Shown here piece by piece: positions 1-8,998 of a DNA stretch of 64,000 nt. The stretch is taken from the NCBI GenBank assembly GCA_030431635.1, contig JAUIIL010000005.1, positions 186,001-250,000 of the forward strand, read 5' to 3'. The first letter of the stretch is position 1; every line of letters begins with the position of its first letter. The notes under the pieces were generated by a model, which saw only the letters and a program-made list of their open reading frames with translations, ran no database searches and was not told where the DNA came from. The position numbers were made by a program, and so were the translations under genes. Source of the stretch: Bacteriovoracia bacterium. Its GTDB lineage: Bacteria > Bdellovibrionota > Bacteriovoracia > Bacteriovoracales > Bacteriovoracaceae.

Positions 1-63
1 AACTTCCCCCAAAAAAGCATAACTTATTGAAAAACAAAAGCTTTTGTAACTCAAAAGAGAGAA

Positions 64-113
64 TAGAGTGTGAGTGTCTATAAACAAAACACTCTACTGT
101 CTAAAATTTAGAC
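64..113. repeat. Two short inverted repeats at the left edge
   Basis: TAGAGTGT (64-71) is matched by ACACTCTA (89-96), and GTCTAAA (99-105) by TTTAGAC (107-113). Both can fold in RNA or extrude in DNA. They lie downstream of the minus-strand gene that ends at 200, next to a larger nested inverted repeat. Their role is unknown; transcript ends are one possibility. Confidence 0.5.
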
Positions 114-121
114 GTAATTTT

Positions 122-176
122 TTATAGAGAGCAAAATTGTCAAAGGCAGGTAGTAACCTGCCAATACTCTCTATAA
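122..176. repeat. Nested inverted repeat, 55 bp
   Basis: The outer arms TTATAGAGAG (122-131) and CTCTCTATAA (167-176) are perfect 10-bp complements. Inside them is a second perfect hairpin, GGCAGGT (145-151) with loop AGTA and ACCTGCC (156-162). The element starts 24 bp past the stop of the minus-strand gene at 200. In minus-strand RNA it would form a long two-part stem, so a terminator or structured 3' end is the simplest reading. There is no long U-tract, so a plain intrinsic terminator is not certain. Confidence 0.6.
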
Positions 177-199
177 GGAATATTCTGTTTTCTTTTTGG

Positions 200-814
200 T
201 TAGTGGCAGTTTCTATAAATCATATAGGTGATGACAAGATTGGTATTTTGTATCGAATGAGTACTTTCTTCATCAAATTGTGAATGACTAGACTTCGAAA
301 ACATTAAATACTGAGGATCAATTTTCTTGTTTCTTGTCTCGTTCTCTCCGGCCTCAGAGTAAAGAAGAAGAGGGCGAGCAGGGGCATTTTTTTGTTTTAA
401 GTCTCTATATCCAGCAATAATAGGTGAAAGAGTCATTACTTCACCTTTGCCTAAAAGAAACGGTTCTTTTGAACTATTTTCAAATTTTATCCACTTATTT
501 GAAGTTGATTCATTTAATACATATTTCCAATGAACTCTTTCTTTGGAATATTGGTTTTGATTCTCTATTATATAGAATTGGATTTTTTCACCTAACTCGT
601 TTCGATCTTTAAAAGTGTCCTTAAATTTGACTGAAAATGGTTTAGCAAAATATTCACATGTCTTTTCTTTTCCGACATGCAATTGCTTAACAATATTTGC
701 AACCTCAATACTCGGTGATAAATTTTCTTCTAAATCGTCAGAGCAATAAATGCTATCTGCACTAAAAACTGCTGTTTGAGTCATGAGAAAAATAATCGTC
801 ATTAATACTTTCAT
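200..814 (-). CDS. Secreted protein of unknown function
   Basis: About 204 residues. The N-terminus, MKVLMTIIFLMTQTAVFSA, is a typical signal peptide with likely cleavage after AVFSA, so the product is probably periplasmic or exported. I chose ATG at 814 over TTG at 820 because an AAGG Shine-Dalgarno lies 8 bases upstream of the ATG. The mature protein begins DSIYCSDD and has few cysteines. It is rich in charged and polar residues and shows no motif I recognise. It stands alone between structured non-coding stretches. Function unknown. Confidence 0.6.
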   Translation of the reverse strand: MKVLMTIIFLMTQTAVFSADSIYCSDDLEENLSPSIEVANIVKQLHVGKEKTCEYFAKPFSVKFKDTFKDRNELGEKIQFYIIENQNQYSKERVHWKYVLNESTSNKWIKFENSSKEPFLLGKGEVMTLSPIIAGYRDLKQKNAPARPLLLYSEAGENETRNKKIDPQYLMFSKSSHSQFDEESTHSIQNTNLVITYMIYRNCH

Positions 815-820
815 TACCAA

Positions 821-1019
821 AACCTTTTTGCTGAAACTTTTTCATCAAAGGTTTGCAATATCTTTGCCAAAAAAAGAATGAGGGATATTTTTTGTCTTTT
901 GAAGCTTATATTTAATTTTTTAAATAGTTAGAATGAAAGTATGAAATTTATAAAAAAAGAATTTTCCTAAAAAGAACAACAATTGTTTATTAATTTGTCA
1001 CATTTAATTGATGAGAAAG
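821..1019. other. Gene-free spacer
   Basis: This AT-rich spacer lies upstream of the minus-strand gene that starts at 814 and downstream of the one that ends at 1077. It should hold the promoter of the former, but I cannot pick a convincing -35/-10 pair. No small gene with a ribosome binding site is visible. Confidence 0.4.
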
Positions 1020-1065
1020 GGGATAATCTTATTATTAATAAGATATCCCATCTCTCATAAGAGAT
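1020..1065 (-). terminator. Tandem hairpins after the 1077-1829 gene
   Basis: GGGATA (1020-1025) and TCTTATTA (1027-1034) pair with TAATAAGA (1036-1043) and TATCCC (1044-1049). A second hairpin, ATCTCT-CATA-AGAGAT, follows at 1050-1065. They begin 12 bases after the stop of the minus-strand gene at 1077. The position fits a transcript end, but the U-tract is weak. Confidence 0.4.
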
Positions 1066-1076
1066 ATTCCTATTGG

Positions 1077-1829
1077 TTATTTTACAAGATCACTCACGTC
1101 TGTCTCTTCACAACTTGTCATTGTAAACCCTTCTTCTGAAACACCACTTATTTGACAAAAAGTGACATTGGCCAAATCCAACTTTTGTAACTCATCCTTG
1201 GTTCGAGATTTATGTACTTCAGTTAAGATTTTTATACTATCGGTCTCTTCACCAGATATGACTTTACCGTTCACAGATTTATTGGCCATATAAGCAGGTT
1301 GATTCACATCTAATTCTAATTCCATGATTGAGGAGTAGTTTTGTTCGCTACCTTTGAAAGAGGAAACCATTTGAATTTTATAAACTTTATCACCAACCTC
1401 CTGGATTTCAGATGATTGTATTGTCGAAAAATCTTGAGGATTTACACTAAACTGCTCGCTCACAAGTTTTTCAGTGACTTGTCTAGTGTTTAAACTGGAA
1501 ATATTATTTTGGATATAATCCTGGCACTCTTTTAGTGAATTATTAAAATCATATTTGTTTTCTTCTAGAATGTAATAGGCACTATTTCTTACATTTAAAA
1601 TAGTATTGATTGTCTTTATTGAACCAGAGCAATTGATATCTCCTGCACCGTAATTTAAAACAAAAACGGATTCATTTGTTTCTGTCCAAGAATCTCCTAC
1701 TCGAATTTGATTTAAAGTTAGAACATTCTCCAATAAAAGATCGAAAACTTTTTTTTGAGGCTCTGTTAGTTTAACAGGACCATTGATGAGAGTTGCTGCC
1801 GTTAAAAATGTCATTCCTAAATTAAGCAT
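1077..1829 (-). CDS. Hypothetical, probably exported protein
   Basis: 250 residues. ATG at 1829 is preceded by AAGGA at good spacing, which supports the start. The first 16 residues are hydrophobic (MLNLGMTFLTAATLIN), like a short signal peptide without an obvious basic n-region, so export is likely but not certain. The rest is acidic and rich in Ser, Asn and Gln, with scattered cysteines (residues 67-100 and near the C-terminus) that could pair in the periplasm. No known domain is recognised. It is flanked by other small exported proteins of unknown function, all on the minus strand but well spaced, so it is probably transcribed alone. Confidence 0.6.
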   Translation of the reverse strand: MLNLGMTFLTAATLINGPVKLTEPQKKVFDLLLENVLTLNQIRVGDSWTETNESVFVLNYGAGDINCSGSIKTINTILNVRNSAYYILEENKYDFNNSLKECQDYIQNNISSLNTRQVTEKLVSEQFSVNPQDFSTIQSSEIQEVGDKVYKIQMVSSFKGSEQNYSSIMELELDVNQPAYMANKSVNGKVISGEETDSIKILTEVHKSRTKDELQKLDLANVTFCQISGVSEEGFTMTSCEETDVSDLVK

Positions 1830-1976
1830 TTTGTGTCCTTATTTTAATGACCCAATCTTTATGAGCCATTATTTTCAATAAATTTAGTACACGAATAGTC
1901 TCAGAGTTTGAGATTTCAAGCTAGACACCTTGAAACCTTTATAAAAGACTGTCTAAGATTTTGACAGAGAGTAAGC

Positions 1977-2459
1977 TCAGAGCTTGAAATAGATGAGTTT
2001 ATCTTGATCAAAAATAAAAGAGTGCTCTTCGTCTTTGCGATCAAGAACTTTCATTACACCTCTTTTCCCATCATAACTTGTGATTTTAACTTTACTTACT
2101 TTTCTCATTTGCTTGAGCTTGACTTCAGCATGATAGGTAGACCAATTAGGATTTGGCTCTTGAACAAAACGATGAGTTGTTTTTGAATCAAAAAAGAAAA
2201 TATCAACGACTTTATCTTTATACTGCTTATCCTGAAAAAGAGCTGCTGAAATATACCCTCTCTTAATAAGTTCTCTCTTAACCCGACTAAAGGCCATTAG
2301 CTTAGAATCTCTTTTCTCCTCTTCTAATTCTTCAAAAGTCATATTTTCAAAATTAACTATTTTTTCAGATTTTGCCTCATAGGATTTATTAAAGAAGGAG
2401 CAAAAACTCCTCGAATAGGAAGAAAAAAGAAAAACAAACAAAAAAAGAGGCTTAAGCAT
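1977..2459 (-). CDS. Small exported protein of unknown function
   Basis: 160 residues with a hydrophobic leader (MLKPLFLFVFLFSSYSRSF) that should act as a signal peptide. A Glu/Lys-rich helical stretch follows at about residues 30-65 (FEELEEEKRDSK), then a basic C-terminal half with many short beta-like segments. I see no recognised family and no strong ribosome binding site. It is the third consecutive small exported protein at this end of the window. Confidence 0.55.
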   Translation of the reverse strand: MLKPLFLFVFLFSSYSRSFCSFFNKSYEAKSEKIVNFENMTFEELEEEKRDSKLMAFSRVKRELIKRGYISAALFQDKQYKDKVVDIFFFDSKTTHRFVQEPNPNWSTYHAEVKLKQMRKVSKVKITSYDGKRGVMKVLDRKDEEHSFIFDQDKLIYFKL

Positions 2460-2521
2460 GAGACTTGGTATAGCAAAACTCTACTTAAGCCAGAAGAAGA
2501 GAGTGTAAAACTTTCAGGGAT

Positions 2522-2713
2522 TTAATCAAGTTTTGGAGCACAACCCATATAATCAGCGTGGGAAGCTCGAAATCTCTTAAGGGCAATGGCCACAATTTCT
2601 GCTTCTTCCATCCCACTATTTTGGGCCATTATCTTAACTGATTCTACCAATTCTTTTTCAATTTGAACTTTTAACTCGCCTAACTCACCCTGATTGTGTT
2701 TTTGTGATTTCAT
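2522..2713 (-). CDS. Ribbon-helix-helix-like small protein
   Basis: 63 residues from ATG at 2713. AAGGAG lies six bases upstream, better placed for this ATG than for the GTG at 2716. Residues about 12-50 read LKVQIEKELVESVKIMAQ and then a second helix ending ALKRFRASH. That short beta-strand, helix, turn, helix pattern is what CopG/Arc-type DNA-binding proteins show. It starts 14 bases after the DUF4388-like gene on the same strand, suggesting an operon mrp - DUF4388-like - this gene. A regulatory or DNA-binding role is inferred only from the pattern. Confidence 0.55.
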   Translation of the reverse strand: MKSQKHNQGELGELKVQIEKELVESVKIMAQNSGMEEAEIVAIALKRFRASHADYMGCAPKLD

Positions 2714-2727
2714 CACTAGCTCCTTAA

Positions 2728-3288
2728 CTAACGTGCTTTATTTTCTTTAACTACTTTTAATGCTTTTTTCTGCCTTAATGATACCAAAGCATCCGTCATT
2801 TCAAAATCTAATAGAGTAGAATTTTTATAAATATCTTCTACTTTACTGTAGTCTGAAATTGTAAGCATCGCTTCATATTCATTGGCCGTAACTTCTTCTC
2901 CTTCAGCTAAAAAGGAAGCATTTAGTAAAATTTTCAAGTGCTTGGCCGGCTTTGATTTTTGGGCCATTTTATAGCGCTCAAGAAGAGGTTTTAACTTCTT
3001 TTTTAGAACAGCATAGGGGTAATAGAGCGTTCTTTCATAACCAGCAATAACTTCAGGTTCAACAATAAATTGAATTTCTTTTTCATCAAAGATAGCAATG
3101 AAAAGAGAATAAAAAGCCTTTAATCCCTGATGAGCAAGATAGGAACAAGACACGATATTTCCATCATCAAATAAAATATCTCCAACTTGTTGTTTCGTTA
3201 AATCGTTAAGAATACAGATCTTTCCCGTGAAAGAAACAATTGCCTGTTCATCTAAAATCTTTAACGCCTCATCAAGTCTGAGCTTCAT
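2728..3288 (-). CDS. DUF4388/PATAN-like protein
   Basis: 186 residues. The N-terminal 80 residues contain FTGKICILNDLTKQQVG followed by GDILFDDGNIVSCSY and GLKAFYSLF. This resembles the pattern of DUF4388 (PATAN-type) domains: a small alpha/beta module common in delta-proteobacterial signalling and motility proteins. The C-terminal half is helical with no recognised domain. The gene abuts the stop of the upstream Mrp-type ATPase with no gap, so the two are co-transcribed and probably translationally coupled. Family assignment is by eye; function unknown. Confidence 0.5.
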   Translation of the reverse strand: MKLRLDEALKILDEQAIVSFTGKICILNDLTKQQVGDILFDDGNIVSCSYLAHQGLKAFYSLFIAIFDEKEIQFIVEPEVIAGYERTLYYPYAVLKKKLKPLLERYKMAQKSKPAKHLKILLNASFLAEGEEVTANEYEAMLTISDYSKVEDIYKNSTLLDFEMTDALVSLRQKKALKVVKENKAR

Positions 3289-4452
3289 TTATTTCCCAAA
3301 AAGTTTATTAAAAAAGCCCTTTTGCTCTTTAGTGAAATTTAATTTTTCAACCACTTGCTCACTAATACTAGTATAACTCTTCCAAACAGGGTTTTCCTTA
3401 TTTTCATTATCAGACATATAAGGAACTCCATTATCTGAGCTCTCTCTTAATTTAGTTTCAATAGGAATTGACCCTAGATACTTAACACCTAATTTCTGAC
3501 TGGAATTCTTCACTCCATCTTTTCCAAAAATAAAATGCTCTTTATCACAAGAATCACAAATAAAAGAACTCATATTTTCAACTAAACCCAATATTGGAGT
3601 TTCAACTTTTCTAAACATCTCAAGTCCCTTGGTTGCATCTAAGAGCGCAACGTCTTGTGGGGTTGAAATAATAATAACACCATCAACGACAGTATTTTGA
3701 ATCATCGAAAGCTGTATATCACCAGTTCCTGGAGGAAGATCAAGAATAAGAACATCAAATCCTTCCCAGTCAACATCAAAGAGGAATTGATTTAAAACAC
3801 CTCCTAACATTGGCCCACGCCAAATCACGGGATCATCCTCTCCTATAAAAAAACCAAAACTCATTAAGTGAATCCCATGGGCCTCAACTGGGATGATTTT
3901 CTTATTCTCGTTTGAGTAGGGCTTAACCCCTCTTTTTCCTAATAGCATGGGAAGTGAAGGGCCATAAATATCAGCATCAATAAGACCCACTTTATACCCT
4001 TGGTTTTTGATGGAAAGAGCTAGGTTCGTACTAAATGTAGATTTACCAACTCCTCCTTTACCAGAGGCGACTGCGATAATTTTCTTTACACCTGGGACTT
4101 TTCTCTTATTAGCAGCTGGTGCGTGTCCCACGTTTAACTTGGCTTGCTCTTGAGGTTCTTTAGGTGACTCCATTGCTTCTTTTTTCTCTTTTAGGTTGTC
4201 GTAAACTTCTTGAGAGCGTTGCGAGATCGTTAAAACCTTTATATTTTCTAAGGGAAAAAATTCACCAAAGACTTGAGCAATTTGTTTTTCTATTTCTCTT
4301 TTATCAAGTGGAGAGATTTCATCTCTTTTGTATTGGATAACGAGCTCTCCAAACTCTTCTTTGCACTCAAGAATACGCTGTTCTTCAACAAGTGTTTTCT
4401 GAGTTTTAGGATTTATAATTTTTTTGACTAATGATTCAATATCAACGCTCAT
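3289..4452 (-). CDS. mrp: Mrp/ApbC/NBP35-type P-loop ATPase
   Basis: 387 residues, close to the usual length. The family carries and inserts iron-sulfur clusters into apo-proteins. An N-terminal DUF59-like domain (about 1-90) is joined by a variable linker to the ATPase domain. The deviant Walker A GKGGVGKS is at 131-138, the DADIYGPS segment near 160-166, and LILDLPPGTGD near 235-245. The C-terminal CDSC (299-302) is the CxxC that binds the bridging Fe-S cluster in this family. It is the first gene of a minus-strand run and is divergent from the membrane protein at 4592. Confidence 0.9.
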   Translation of the reverse strand: MSVDIESLVKKIINPKTQKTLVEEQRILECKEEFGELVIQYKRDEISPLDKREIEKQIAQVFGEFFPLENIKVLTISQRSQEVYDNLKEKKEAMESPKEPQEQAKLNVGHAPAANKRKVPGVKKIIAVASGKGGVGKSTFSTNLALSIKNQGYKVGLIDADIYGPSLPMLLGKRGVKPYSNENKKIIPVEAHGIHLMSFGFFIGEDDPVIWRGPMLGGVLNQFLFDVDWEGFDVLILDLPPGTGDIQLSMIQNTVVDGVIIISTPQDVALLDATKGLEMFRKVETPILGLVENMSSFICDSCDKEHFIFGKDGVKNSSQKLGVKYLGSIPIETKLRESSDNGVPYMSDNENKENPVWKSYTSISEQVVEKLNFTKEQKGFFNKLFGK

Positions 4453-4591
4453 AGTGGAAAACCTTTTTATTATCTTAGCTTTTTAATACGATATTACCTT
4501 TATTTAAGCAAAAAATCTCATTTCTTGTTAGAATAAAATCTAAATTCTACTATTATAAATAAATAATATAAACAAAAAGGAAATAGTAAAA

Positions 4592-5149
4592 TTGAGTTAT
4601 AAGAGAAGCACCTTTATTATTGATAAAAAGTTTCAAATAAAGTTTAGTCTTTTAGTCTGTTTGTTTGTCACACTTTCTAGTTTGGCCTATCCTGTTGCTA
4701 TTTATCAAATTTTTGAGCTTTTCCTGGGAAAACTCCCTGAATCAGAACAAGGACAAGTTGCATTAATTAAAGACAACGTCCTTCATATTCTCATTGTTTT
4801 TCAAATTGTTTATCTCATAGGTGCTTTTAGTGTTTTCATTTTCATAGGACATAAAATAGCTGGGCCTTTGTATAAATTGAGAAGACTTTTAAGAGGCATT
4901 ACTGATGAACACCGACTAGAGAAAGCTTATTTTAGAAAAGGTGACTATTTTCATAATCTAGCTGAAGAATACAATCAAGCAATTAATGCAATACAAATGC
5001 GCAACGATAAAGATATTGAATATATTGATGAAGTCATCCTCTATCTCAATAATCTCTCTATCGTTATTCCAAGTGATAAAAAACCTGTTTTGAAAGAAAT
5101 TATTTCACGTTTAGAACAAACAAAAGAAAGATTTATCAAGACTGAATAA
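4592..5149 (+). CDS. Two-TM HAMP-like membrane protein
   Basis: 185 residues with a TTG start. Two hydrophobic segments, about residues 15-45 and 63-92, enclose a short extracytoplasmic loop. The second runs into GHKIAGPLYKLRRLLRGI, the typical start of a HAMP linker, followed by amphipathic helices. There is no methyl-accepting, kinase or cyclase output domain, so this is a stand-alone HAMP module. It precedes a lytic transglycosylase on the same strand by 69 bases. It may transmit a membrane signal to a separate partner; the function is inferred only. Confidence 0.6.
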   Translation: MSYKRSTFIIDKKFQIKFSLLVCLFVTLSSLAYPVAIYQIFELFLGKLPESEQGQVALIKDNVLHILIVFQIVYLIGAFSVFIFIGHKIAGPLYKLRRLLRGITDEHRLEKAYFRKGDYFHNLAEEYNQAINAIQMRNDKDIEYIDEVILYLNNLSIVIPSDKKPVLKEIISRLEQTKERFIKTE

Positions 5150-5218
5150 GCCTCTGCCTACCTGATAAAAAAATCATTTAATGTTAGAATAAAAAAGTCA
5201 TCGTTGCAGGAGGCATAT

Positions 5219-7306
5219 TTGACAAAAATGGTTTTTTTTCTTTGTTTTTCCCTTAGTGTATCTGCCGCTAAGTTTAAATTCATTAAAAAAGAAAACCCTC
5301 TCGATGAATTATCTAAATCCAAAGAATTTAAAATTCATCCAAAAGAAGAACAAATTGCCGAAGAAGTTATCTCTTTTTACAAAGATATTAAAAAGAATCA
5401 TCTCAATCAATATTCTTTAAAAAAATTAAAGAGTAAAGTTAAGTCAAAAAACTTATTCATCCCTTTTTATTCTTGGCTTAGTGATCTTGAAAGTATAAAT
5501 AGTAAAAATAGCTCTTCTGAAATCATTTCTTTATGTCAAAAATTTCAAAGTCATAATCAATTGGAGTCTATTAAAACAGCTCTAAACGAAAAAACAATTT
5601 TCGTTTGCCATCGAACGGCTCTAGAGCAAATTCAAAAAGAATTTTTGTACCAGAAAAAACTTAGTAATAAAGTGAAAAACTATCTCTATAACTATTTAGA
5701 ATATTTTTCTTCTTCATCATTAGATGAAAACCTCTATTCTCTCATTGATAAACTCTCCTTTAATAAAGATATTCACCTTTCACTATCAGAGCTCATCACA
5801 AAAAAAATCACTCAGCTTAATTTAGAAGTTGATAGAAAGTTACTTTCAAGAATTCATGTCGGACCTGAACTGACCTACTATATTCAAATGAAAGGACTAG
5901 ATTCTTATCAAACCAAAGTTATTTTCATGAATGAACTTGATTCTATGATTGATGGTTTTTTTATTGAAAAAACGATTGATGTAAAAAACCCAACATTAAG
6001 AATTCAAGAACTTCTAGGGTTTGTGGCCAGAAATGAAAAATACCTCTCTTTTGAAAAGGCCAAAGACAAACTACTCTCTCTGGGTCGCTCTCTTTCTAGA
6101 AGTCAGTACTACTCTGAAGCCCGTGATGTTTTTTATTATGTTATTGGAAACTCTTCTGGAGAGCAAAAAAATGAGGCCATTTTTCAATCTTTATGGACTT
6201 TCATCAAAGATAAAAAATACACTCAAGCGCACAAATTTATCATTCAATATGATTTACTTACTAACTTTCATCATCTGGATTCAAGAATTAAGTTTTGGAC
6301 TGCTTTTTCCATGATGAAAAATAAAGATGTCTCATCTTCCATTAATTATTTTACAAAACTCATTAAACAACACCCTATTAGTTATTATGCTATTATGGCC
6401 ACAAAGAAAATTCAGCAAATTAAGGATAAAAAAAATAACGATCAGAACTTCTATATCGCCCAATTAAAAGACGCTGAGAACGACCTCATTTTAAGAGAGA
6501 GCGATTTTTCTTTGTCTGCTAAGCAAAGTTTAAAACGATTTAAATTATGGGGAAGCCTTGATTTTAGACCGTTTGTTCAAGCTGAATACGAAGGACTAAA
6601 AAACACCCCTGAAAACGACTTATTAAAAGACTCAAGAAGCCCACATAAAGATTCGGTTAAAAAAGCTCTTCCGCTTATTTGTGCTCGGTTATTAGGTAAT
6701 GTTAATAATTATGTTCTCTCCTTTCGTATTCTTTATAGAGAACTTGCAAGAAATAGTTTGTCTCTTTCAAAAAATCTCTTAAGAGAACTTTTTCCAAAAC
6801 CCTATTTAGGAAAAATTCGAAAAATTGCGAGTGAAGAAATAGACCCCATCATTCTACTCTCTCTCATTAGACAAGAATCTGCCTTTAATCCAGAAGCACG
6901 ATCTCACGTAGGGGCCACTGGATTAATGCAACTTATGCCAAGCACGGCAAGAACTATTCAAAAAAGAGTTAAACACCAGCATTTGAAAAACCCAACCACT
7001 AACTTAAAATTAGGAAGTAAGTACTTTGAGTACCTCTACAATAAATATAAAGGAAATCTTGTTTACACTTTATCTGCTTATAATGCAGGGGAGTCGAGAG
7101 TTACTTCTTGGAGAAAAAAGTATTTTCTTACTGATGAAATGATGAATAATATTGAAAATATTCCCTTTAGTGAAACAAGAAATTATGTAAAGCTCATCTT
7201 TAGAAATATCTTTTTTTATAAACTCATGCACGAAGAGCTAGAAATTGTTGATTCAACAAGTACTCAAAGAATTTACGATATCGCTCTTCAAGGCCTTGAA
7301 GATTAA
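5219..7306 (+). CDS. slt: Soluble lytic transglycosylase (Slt-type)
   Basis: A peptidoglycan lyase that cleaves MurNAc-GlcNAc bonds to form 1,6-anhydro ends. I chose TTG at 5219 because AGGAGG sits at 5208-5213, five bases before it; the TTG at 5204 would lie upstream of that site. The resulting N-terminus, MTKMVFFLCFSLSVSAA, is a good signal peptide, so the enzyme acts in the periplasm. A long helical region (about 30-530) matches the superhelical U/L domains of Slt70. The catalytic domain follows, with IRQESAFNPEA (catalytic Glu about residue 553), GATGLMQLMPSTA and YNAGESRV. The 3' end overlaps the convergent ychF gene by four bases. Confidence 0.88.
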   Translation: MTKMVFFLCFSLSVSAAKFKFIKKENPLDELSKSKEFKIHPKEEQIAEEVISFYKDIKKNHLNQYSLKKLKSKVKSKNLFIPFYSWLSDLESINSKNSSSEIISLCQKFQSHNQLESIKTALNEKTIFVCHRTALEQIQKEFLYQKKLSNKVKNYLYNYLEYFSSSSLDENLYSLIDKLSFNKDIHLSLSELITKKITQLNLEVDRKLLSRIHVGPELTYYIQMKGLDSYQTKVIFMNELDSMIDGFFIEKTIDVKNPTLRIQELLGFVARNEKYLSFEKAKDKLLSLGRSLSRSQYYSEARDVFYYVIGNSSGEQKNEAIFQSLWTFIKDKKYTQAHKFIIQYDLLTNFHHLDSRIKFWTAFSMMKNKDVSSSINYFTKLIKQHPISYYAIMATKKIQQIKDKKNNDQNFYIAQLKDAENDLILRESDFSLSAKQSLKRFKLWGSLDFRPFVQAEYEGLKNTPENDLLKDSRSPHKDSVKKALPLICARLLGNVNNYVLSFRILYRELARNSLSLSKNLLRELFPKPYLGKIRKIASEEIDPIILLSLIRQESAFNPEARSHVGATGLMQLMPSTARTIQKRVKHQHLKNPTTNLKLGSKYFEYLYNKYKGNLVYTLSAYNAGESRVTSWRKKYFLTDEMMNNIENIPFSETRNYVKLIFRNIFFYKLMHEELEIVDSTSTQRIYDIALQGLED

Positions 7307-8412
7307 ACATTAAACCTAAAGTGCATAATATCTCCATCTTTAACGAGGTATTCTTTTCCTTCAACTCTAAATTTTCCTGCTTCTTTTACCTTCACTTCAG
7401 ATCCATATTGAAACAAGTCATCACAGTGAAAAACTTCTGCTCGAATAAAACCTCTTTCAAAATCGGTGTGAATCACTCCTGCTGCTTGAGGTGCTTTACT
7501 ACCATCTTTAAAAGTCCACGCTCTTACTTCTTTTTCTCCAGCAGTGAAATATGTCTTTAAACCTAGTAAGTCGTATCCGGCTTTAATAAGAAGAGAGAGT
7601 CCTGACTCTTTAATTCCAATAGAGTCTAAGAATTCATCTTTTTCTTCTTGAGATTCAAGAGCTGCTATTTCTGATTCTATTTTTCCACAAATTTTAACAA
7701 CACTTGAACCCTCTTTGAGAGCAAGTTCTCTTACTTTACTTACGTAGGCATTATCCTCAAGAACACTATCTTCATCTACGTTACAAGCATAAAGCATTTC
7801 TTTCATGGTAATGAGATGAAGATCTGAAATTACTTCTTTTTCTTCTTCATCAAATTCAATACTTCTAGCAGCCTTTCCCTCTTCAAGAGTTTTAATGAGA
7901 ATTTCCAGTAATGGCTTTGCCATTTTGGCGCGAGTTTGAATTTTTTTATCGTGAGACTTTAGTAATTTATCTAGTGAGTTATATCTTTTTTGAACTGTCT
8001 CTAAATCCGCAAGTGCTAATTCAATATTAATAGTTTCAATATCATCAGCTGGATTCACTTCACCATGAACGTGCACAATATCACTATCATCAAAACATCT
8101 TACGACATGGATAATGGCCCCAACTTGACGGATATGTCCCAAAAACTGGTTTCCAAGTCCCTCTCCTTTACTTGCTCCCTTAACCAGACCAGCGATATCT
8201 AAAAACTCAACAATCGCTGGAACTGTTTTTTGAGGTTTGATCAATGAGGTTATTTTTTTCAAACGCACATCAGGAACAGAAACAATTCCCTGGTTTGGCT
8301 CGATTGTACAAAAAGGGTAGTTAGCCGCCTCTGCTGGAGCAGAAGTTAATGCTTGAAAGATCGTTGACTTACCAACATTTGGAAGTCCTACAATTCCACA
8401 ATTTAATCCCAT
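7303..8412 (-). CDS. ychF: Ribosome-associated ATPase/GTPase YchF
   Basis: 369 residues, a full-length member of the OBG-family ATPase YchF. The P-loop is GLPNVGKST (9-17), the switch region is LDIAGLVKGASKGEGLGNQFL, and a helical coiled-coil domain follows. The C-terminus is a TGS domain (YFTAGEKEVRAWTF, then the GFIRAEVF segment). The family binds ribosomes and is tied to stress responses. The gene heads away from slt and lies downstream of pth and prs on the same strand, with 9 bases to pth. The prs-pth-ychF arrangement is common in proteobacteria. Confidence 0.95.
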   Translation of the reverse strand: MGLNCGIVGLPNVGKSTIFQALTSAPAEAANYPFCTIEPNQGIVSVPDVRLKKITSLIKPQKTVPAIVEFLDIAGLVKGASKGEGLGNQFLGHIRQVGAIIHVVRCFDDSDIVHVHGEVNPADDIETINIELALADLETVQKRYNSLDKLLKSHDKKIQTRAKMAKPLLEILIKTLEEGKAARSIEFDEEEKEVISDLHLITMKEMLYACNVDEDSVLEDNAYVSKVRELALKEGSSVVKICGKIESEIAALESQEEKDEFLDSIGIKESGLSLLIKAGYDLLGLKTYFTAGEKEVRAWTFKDGSKAPQAAGVIHTDFERGFIRAEVFHCDDLFQYGSEVKVKEAGKFRVEGKEYLVKDGDIMHFRFNV

Positions 8413-8421
8413 AATTTTTCC

Positions 8422-8991
8422 TTATAAAAAATTTTTCTTACTATAAAGAGACGCCGCTTTTTCAAAACCTTTCTGTAAACAAACAAGTAAAGCTTCATCA
8501 CAATTTTGAATCACTCGAGAAAGTTTATCATCATCTTCAAGTGGAAATTTTCCCAAAACCCAATTGGAAACGCTCCCTCTATCTGGCCTACCAATACCAA
8601 TTCTCATTCGTTTAAAGTTTTGTGTTCCTAAATGAGCAGCAATAGATTTTAGTCCATTGTGACCAGCTAAACCACCACCTGACTTAAAAGCAATTTCCCC
8701 AAAAGGAAGATCCAACTCGTCTTGAACAACTAAAATCTCCTCTGGCTTGATCTTAAAAAAATGGCAAAGAGGTTGAACACTCTCACCGCTTAAATTCATA
8801 TAGGTCATCGGTTTAAGAAAAAATCTCCTCTCCCCATTAATAGAATATTCTGTATAAAGACCTTTAAATTTTTCTTTCCAAGGCTTTTCGTTAATACAGT
8901 CAATGGAGTCGATTAAAACCCACGCGACATTATGCCTTGTCATCTCATATTCGATACCAGGGTTTCCAAGAGCAACAATTAGCTTAATCAT
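8422..8991 (-). CDS. pth: Peptidyl-tRNA hydrolase
   Basis: 189 residues. It releases tRNA from peptidyl-tRNA that has dropped off ribosomes. ALGNPGIEYEMTRHNVAW carries the conserved Asn and the catalytic His. MTYMNLSGESV, VQDELDLPFGE and SGGGLAGHNGLKSI are the other signature blocks, and RIGIGRP is also intact. It lies 7 bases downstream of prs and 9 bases upstream of ychF on the same strand, so it belongs to a three-gene translation/nucleotide operon. Confidence 0.95.
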   Translation of the reverse strand: MIKLIVALGNPGIEYEMTRHNVAWVLIDSIDCINEKPWKEKFKGLYTEYSINGERRFFLKPMTYMNLSGESVQPLCHFFKIKPEEILVVQDELDLPFGEIAFKSGGGLAGHNGLKSIAAHLGTQNFKRMRIGIGRPDRGSVSNWVLGKFPLEDDDKLSRVIQNCDEALLVCLQKGFEKAASLYSKKNFL

Positions 8992-8998
8992 GGCAATG

